Shown here: piece after piece, positions 23,493-24,486 of the stretch | How the letters are laid out: each line of letters opens with the position of its first letter | Position numbering within the stretch: the stretch's first letter is position 1 | Source of the DNA: Actinomycetes bacterium | GTDB taxonomy: Bacteria > Actinomycetota > Coriobacteriia > Coriobacteriales > JAEZXW01 | Reading direction: 5' to 3' | Length of the DNA: 24,486 nt | Assembly (NCBI GenBank): GCA_023419515.1 | Contig: JAEZXW010000006.1 | Span: 1-24,486, forward strand | Program-made: the position numbers and the translations under genes | The notes under the pieces: model-generated | Told to the model about the DNA's origin: nothing | The model's database searches: none | The model's input: only the letters and a program-made list of their open reading frames with translations

Positions 23493-24486
23493 CTACAACG
23501 ACTCGCCGCACGTCGTGGTTGCACAGGCGGCAAGCTCGTCAAAAAACTGCGGGTACGACTTGGTAACACACGAGGCATCCATGATGGTAACCGTCTGAGG
23601 TACCGAGCTGATTGATGAGCTAGTTGTTGGATTAACTGCTGAACCGTGATCCATTGACTGGACTGCTGTGGCTGTACTGAAGTTTTGGCTAGGCATGAGG
23701 GCGAGCATTGCGCCAGCCATCGCGATCCGATGATCCCCATGTGACGCCACAGATTTTGGCGGATGCATCTGTGCGCCCACCGCCTCAATGGTTACTGAGT
23801 CACATCCATCATGTCGATAAGCACGCGCTGCTCCACACGAAATAAGCAGGTCATCAACGGTATCGAGGCGATTGCTCTCCTTATTTTTAAGATGCGCGAT
23901 GTGTGTGAACGTCACCCGTAAACCCGATGAAAGTGATGCTGCTGCCAGCGCAAGCACGGGGTAGAGATCGGGATAATGTGCAAGATCGATCGTAAGTGTT
24001 TGCAGGGTTACTGATTTGAGCTGATAATAGCGATCAAACTCGCGTAAAAGGTTAAGAAAATGCTGCGCCTTGGCATCTCCCTGAGCAAGCTCAGCTTCAG
24101 TTATTCCTTCAATCGTGATGTTATTTCCCCAAAACTGAGCGAGCCGCCAGAACGATGCCGCGGACATATCGCGCGCAACGTAATAACGCCACGAGGTTGG
24201 TACTTGCGATGCCAGTATTGGCGTCAGCGCCGTTGCTGACGTCAGAGCCACGCCCTCTCGTGTCCTCGGCGGCTGCACAACAAAACGGCGACAGTCCTTA
24301 TCAACGGTGACCGTGACCCCAAAATCACGCATGACCTGTAAGGTAAGGGCGATATATGAAGCCGAAACAGCCTCGGTAGTTACCGCGATAATCGTGGGTG
24401 CTGCGCGAAAAGCGCTTGCCAGGAGCAGCCCTGACACATACTGAGAGCTTGTTCGTGCCGACACGGTCACCTCGACAAGATCGTGT
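23493..24486 (-). CDS. aroA: 3-phosphoshikimate 1-carboxyvinyltransferase (EPSP synthase), N-terminus outside window
   Basis: The last ~330 residues of EPSP synthase, which joins PEP to shikimate 3-phosphate. The frame continues upstream through the right edge (reading ...HDLVEV before VSARTSSQYVSGLLLASA), so about 100 N-terminal residues are missing. Visible signatures are the SSQYVSGLLL substrate loop, the DMSAASFW region, GDHRIAMAGAM near the end, and CVTKSYPQFFDEL at the C-terminus. The start of the gene is not in the window, so the GTG at 24470 is not the true start. It precedes aroC on the same strand. Confidence 0.95.
   Translation of the reverse strand, partial: HDLVEVTVSARTSSQYVSGLLLASAFRAAPTIIAVTTEAVSASYIALTLQVMRDFGVTVTVDKDCRRFVVQPPRTREGVALTSATALTPILASQVPTSWRYYVARDMSAASFWRLAQFWGNNITIEGITEAELAQGDAKAQHFLNLLREFDRYYQLKSVTLQTLTIDLAHYPDLYPVLALAAASLSSGLRVTFTHIAHLKNKESNRLDTVDDLLISCGAARAYRHDGCDSVTIEAVGAQMHPPKSVASHGDHRIAMAGAMLALMPSQNFSTATAVQSMDHGSAVNPTTSSSISSVPQTVTIMDASCVTKSYPQFFDELAACATTTCGESL

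Overview
The window looks like a chromosomal segment of a low-to-mid-GC member of the Coriobacteriia, most likely family Atopobiaceae (Atopobium/Lancefieldella/Olsenella-like). This is an inference from three things: the rpsF-ssb-rpsR-DUF2232-rplI / dnaB / purA / purD gene order, a LuxR-type regulator fused to a seven-helix membrane domain (common in Coriobacteriia), and a large InlB-repeat surface protein. No database search was possible. No insertion sequence, prophage, CRISPR array or rRNA was seen.

Layout. (1) 1-4041, minus: an uninterrupted reading frame running off the left edge. It is the first 1347 residues of a giant secreted surface protein with a signal peptide, at least seven Listeria/Bacteroides-type GW repeats, a large unassigned middle, and then tandem ~126-residue DUF7507/DUF11-like repeats. 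(2) 4042-4519: non-coding, with a nested set of inverted repeats. (3) 4520-5950, plus: an AGCS sodium:alanine/glycine symporter, ended by a two-way terminator. (4) 6262-8872, minus: a YfcC-family transporter downstream of carbamate kinase (arcC). These are separated by a hairpin, and no arcA or arcB lies in the window. (5) 8873-9742: a long intergenic region rich in dyads and 11-bp direct repeats, leading to the membrane LuxR regulator at 9743-10696, plus. (6) 10713-16968, minus: dnaB, purA, purD, a Nudix ADP-ribose pyrophosphatase, trpS and tRNA-Asp, ending at a good terminator. (7) 17238-20087, minus: the ribosomal/replication operon rpsF-ssb-rpsR-DUF2232-rplI, with a recognisable promoter and a possible S6:S18 autoregulatory leader. 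(8) 20088-20642: non-coding, with five tandem 11-bp repeats and a strong terminator. (9) A DUF4013-like membrane protein (minus), divergent from a glutaredoxin-like protein (plus). (10) aroC and partial aroA (minus), the end of the shikimate pathway.

How the genes fit together. The right two thirds is housekeeping: late aromatic synthesis (aroA-aroC), translation and replication (S6, SSB, S18, L9, DnaB), two purine enzymes (AMP branch PurA and GAR synthetase PurD), nucleotide-sugar clean-up (Nudix) and aminoacylation (TrpRS). The left third is accessory: surface adhesion, amino-acid uptake, and an ATP-yielding carbamate kinase/transporter pair that the neighbouring membrane LuxR regulator may control.

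The less ordinary material lies in the surface protein and in the intergenic DNA. Two separate intergenic regions carry PhoB/PhoP-style 11-bp direct repeats. A nested multi-stem element lies upstream of the AGCS gene. Four TTTTCAAC repeats precede dnaB.
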